This document shows, one piece after another, positions 18,905 to 19,846 of a DNA stretch of 19,846 nucleotides. Where the stretch lies: contig JANBQC010000531.1 of NCBI GenBank assembly GCA_027576995.1, positions 1-19,846 on the forward strand. The letters run 5' to 3'. This stretch comes from Dimargaris cristalligena (lineage: Eukaryota; Kickxellomycota; Dimargaritomycetes; Dimargaritales; Dimargaritaceae). The translations under genes were made by a program, and so were the position numbers. Below the pieces are notes generated by a model. That model searched no databases, had not been told where the DNA came from, and saw only the letters and a program-made list of their open reading frames with translations. Numbering within the stretch: position 1 is the first letter of the stretch; each line of letters begins with the position of its first letter.

Positions 18905-19846
18905 GGAATGGAAAGTTCCAGCTTGACAGGTTTGGGGATGCTCTAGGACACAGGGTGGGTAGTCTAAGGGGTGCTGGTACTCTCAGTACATTCTAGGTAT
19001 ACTTTTAGGTAGTAAGGAAAATATAATTACTGAAGTTCTTGGGAATACTAGTAAAATGAATTAAGGTTTTATTGAAAGGAATAATAGTATCAGAAATTTT
19101 ATGTCAACCCCAATAGGTAGATAACCAGGGTTCCATTCAGAATTCTAGTGTCTTTTATATGCAAATTCAGATACTATTTTATTAGTAAAATGTATATTAG
19201 ATATTGGATAAGATAGAAAGGGGTGTCACCTTGATTAACTACTCTTAGTCTATCAAGAGTCCCAAGGGTAGGCTTCTAACAGTAGGTGGGGCATAGACTC
19301 AGCTAAGTGGGCTACTAGCATTAGGTACAGGCATGGTACTAACTAATAAAGGCTAAGTGCAGGTATATGCAAGGGATGTGCAGCAGGTGTACTTACTAGT
19401 CAGTATGAGGGGATGGGTATATATAGGGTTTATTAGGGGTAAACCAGGGGGTAGGAATAAGTTAAGCAATCTAACCAGTCCCAATGGGGCCCAGTTATAT
19501 ATATATATATGGGGACAACTCCAGAGGGAGGCCCTGGGAGAAGGTTACTACTAAGGCTATGGTATAGGTAAATAGACCAATTGGATAGCCACTAGTATCT
19601 ATAAGCCTCTGATGGTAACCAGAAGAGTCTTCAGATTAGCACTTGAATGATTAGTGCAAAGAGGCAGAGCCCAGAAGGGGAAGGGTTAGATGATATAGGA
19701 TGATCTCATAGTACTAGGGGTGACTATGGGAAGGTTAATATGGTGTTATAAGGCCTAATAGGGATGGGCATGAGGGCATCCAGATTAAGGGGGATTAGAT
19801 GGTCCATCACTGCTTTTATCTAACTCAATAAACCAACTGTGGAAAT
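18905..19846. other. CpG-free, G-skewed block of unknown origin (continues past the window)
   Basis: Reading every line, I find no CG dinucleotide from 18906 to the end of the window (about 940 bases); the last one is at 18904-18905, and the one before at 18829-18830. The preceding 18338-18780 and all genes have normal CpG. The + strand also carries far more G than C in places (G21/C5 in 19381-19440; G19/C4 in 19681-19740; G22/C6 in 19741-19800). Short frames occur (for example 19357-19554) but show no protein family. A TA microsatellite lies at 19496-19510. The loss of CpG fits long-term cytosine methylation and deamination, as in a silenced repeat or transposon remnant; the strand skew needs another explanation. 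No terminal repeats or transposase/RT motifs are visible. Confidence 0.6.

Noticed and set aside
19357..19554. 65-codon frame in the CpG-free block
   Set aside because: It starts in low-complexity sequence, runs through a TA microsatellite and matches no transposon or cellular protein family I know.

Overview
The window looks like a piece of fungal nuclear genome. The genes are eukaryotic, with GT-AG introns of about 100-270 bp, AATAAA-type 3' signals and nuclear housekeeping functions (spliceosomal Prp3, a Bem46-type hydrolase). The C-rich third positions, the Kelch protein with a transmembrane segment and long cytoplasmic tail, and the low gene density fit an early-diverging (non-Dikarya) filamentous fungus. 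That placement is inference; nothing here fixes the species.

Layout. 1-683: no gene seen. 684-2645 (-): intronless cell-surface Kelch protein (signal peptide, beta-propeller, one membrane span, 250-residue cytoplasmic tail). 2646-7030: a 4.4 kb gene desert with one ambiguous GC-richer open stretch near 3.9-4.4 kb and two overlapping TATCGATA palindromes just before the next gene. 7031-7858 (+): intronless membrane RING-H2 E3 ligase. 7859-8939: spacer. 8940-11296 (-): PRP3, assembled here from six exons into a 471-residue protein. 11393-11639 (-): a possible tiny two-exon ORF upstream of PRP3. 11798-12839 (+): two-exon Bem46/ABHD13-like alpha/beta hydrolase, divergent from PRP3 across a compact intergenic region. 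12840-14914: desert. 14915-15578 (+): a tentative three-exon gene for a small protein with a signal peptide and no recognised family. 16302-18337 (+): two-exon secreted histidine acid phosphatase. 18338-18904: AT-rich 3' flank. 18905-19846: a block with no CpG at all and a strong excess of G over C on the + strand, unlike everything else in the window.

The genes do not form a pathway; this is an ordinary eukaryotic neighbourhood of unrelated genes. Three of the five confident genes act at membranes or outside the cell (Kelch receptor-like protein, membrane RING ligase, secreted phosphatase), one is membrane-anchored (hydrolase) and one is nuclear (Prp3). I found no tRNA, rRNA, spliceosomal RNA, CRISPR array or intact transposon. 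The best leads are the CpG-free terminal block, the putative orphan secreted protein, the small ORF upstream of PRP3, and the low-complexity insertion next to the catalytic HD of the phosphatase.
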